A stretch of DNA of 6,603 nucleotides from Candidatus Bathyarchaeota archaeon (lineage in GTDB: Archaea; Thermoproteota; Bathyarchaeia; TCS64). Location of the stretch: positions 1-6,603 of the forward strand of contig WJIV01000217.1 of assembly GCA_014730055.1 (NCBI GenBank). The letters are read 5' to 3'. Position 1 is the first letter of the stretch; each line of letters begins with the position of its first letter. The notes beneath the pieces are model-generated. The model saw only the letters and a list, made by a program, of their open reading frames with translations. It was not told the DNA's origin and ran no database searches. The position numbers and the translations under genes were made by a program. Positions 6,166-6,603 of the stretch are shown here, piece after piece.

Positions 6166-6172
6166 AAAAAAA
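6166..6172 (-). terminator. T7 tract, likely terminator after rpsJ
   Basis: Seven consecutive T on the minus strand lie about 77 bp after the uS10 stop, with further T-rich stretches just before. Archaeal RNA polymerase terminates at such oligo-T tracts without needing a hairpin. It also lies upstream of the carbamate kinase TATA box, so it would separate the two transcripts. Confidence 0.45.
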
Positions 6173-6173
6173 C

Positions 6174-6216
6174 GTCTAAAATAACTAAATGTAGTCTAAA
6201 AGATCTAATTATAGAT
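6174..6216. repeat. AT-rich short repeats between rpsJ and arcC
   Basis: GTCTAAAA occurs twice in the same orientation (6174-6181 and 6194-6201), 20 bp apart, next to a small inverted repeat ATCTA/TAGAT (6203-6207 and 6212-6216). The two-turn spacing could suit protein binding on one DNA face, but in such AT-rich DNA chance is a real explanation. Confidence 0.25.
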
Positions 6217-6248
6217 TTAATAATAAAGCAGGACAGCAGTAAAGGATG

Positions 6249-6557
6249 TTACTTGATTTCCATCTCGATGTAGACTTCGTTCGGTACCCGGATCCTCATT
6301 ATGCTTCTCATTACCCGGTCCTTTGCGTCTATCTCGATTAGGCGCTTGTGGACACGCATCTCATATCGGTCCCAGGTATTACTACCATCACCACATGGGG
6401 TTCTTCTCGTCGGAACGACTAGTTTCTTGGTAGGTAGAGGTATGGGTCCGACTAGTTTGACGCCTATTCTCTCAGAAATATCTTTTATCTCGCTGCAAAC
6501 ACCCTGAAGCTTGTCAATGTCTGTGCTTGTAAGTTTGATTCTCGCACGTCGCGCCAT
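6249..6557 (-). CDS. rpsJ: Ribosomal protein uS10 (S10)
   Basis: Small-subunit protein of the 30S head, 102 residues, the normal archaeal length. Seen: MARRARIKLTSTD at the N-terminus, the strongly conserved loop GPIPLPTKKLVVPTRRTPCG (37-56), the WDRYEMRVHKRLIEI block (62-76), and a C-terminal VPNEVYIEMEI strand. Known: in many archaea rpsJ lies directly downstream of the elongation factor 1-alpha gene; that gene would be beyond the right edge and cannot be confirmed here. Start: ATG 6557 is the only reasonable start and has a GGGGAAAG stretch just upstream, a weak Shine-Dalgarno. A TATA-like box lies 33 bp upstream, so it may have its own promoter. A T7 tract follows downstream. Confidence 0.98.
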   Translation of the reverse strand: MARRARIKLTSTDIDKLQGVCSEIKDISERIGVKLVGPIPLPTKKLVVPTRRTPCGDGSNTWDRYEMRVHKRLIEIDAKDRVMRSIMRIRVPNEVYIEMEIK

Positions 6558-6586
6558 TTCTTTCCCCGTCTTAACCTGAGAGTTAG

Positions 6587-6594
6587 AATTTAAA
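6587..6594 (-). promoter_or_regulatory. TATA-like box of rpsJ
   Basis: Minus-strand CCTTTAAATT has its AT core, TTTAAATT, centred 33 bp upstream of ATG 6557, predicting a leader of about 8 bases. It suggests that rpsJ can be transcribed on its own even if it also lies in an operon with an upstream gene outside the window. Confidence 0.45.
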
Positions 6595-6603
6595 GGTTAT
6601 TAA

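Noticed and set aside
6109..6248. Possible small RNA or tRNA in the rpsJ-arcC gap
   Set aside because: No cloverleaf or stable long stem is visible; the stretch is AT-rich and explained by a T-tract terminator and a promoter.
6301..6507. Plus-strand open frame of 68 codons
   Set aside because: It is antisense to the highly conserved uS10 gene.

Overview
The window is from an archaeon, probably an uncultivated lineage of the TACK/Asgard kind; I cannot fix the phylum from sequence alone. The evidence is an archaeal-type prolyl-tRNA synthetase with a C-terminal zinc domain, an archaeal-length ribosomal protein uS10 (102 aa), an archaeal HemK/Mtq2-type methyltransferase, TATA boxes upstream of most genes, and several starts spaced as leaderless transcripts would be. 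All eight genes look intact, apart from the first, which runs off the left edge. Coding density is very high, no gene-free stretch exceeds about 140 bp, and I see no mobile element, CRISPR array, tRNA or rRNA.

Layout, left to right. (1) On the minus strand, a DHA1-like MFS exporter is followed 11 bp later by a cysteine-rich 4Fe-4S ferredoxin-type protein that leaves the window at base 1; they look like a two-gene operon. (2) A divergent promoter region of about 110 bp with a perfect 7-bp inverted repeat separates the exporter from proS on the plus strand. (3) proS and a PqqB/PhnP-like metallo-beta-lactamase protein (minus) converge and share one CTAG as both stop codons. (4) The metallo-hydrolase and a HemK/Mtq2-type methyltransferase (plus) diverge from a 70-80 bp promoter region. 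(5) The methyltransferase converges on a FUN14-family membrane protein (minus) with a 15-bp tail overlap. (6) Carbamate kinase (minus) and ribosomal protein uS10 (minus) follow, each with its own promoter-like TATA box; a T7 tract lies between them.

Functionally this is a mostly housekeeping neighbourhood. It covers translation (proS, rpsJ, release-factor methylation by the HemK-type enzyme), carbamoyl phosphate/ATP metabolism (carbamate kinase), and three less certain players: the exporter plus iron-sulfur protein pair, the PqqB-like metallo-hydrolase and the FUN14 membrane protein. The alternating strands mean most genes are probably separate transcription units. I do not see a clear, previously undescribed multigene system. 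The best leads are the exporter plus CSCCSCCC-motif protein and the PqqB-like enzyme with an intact metal site.
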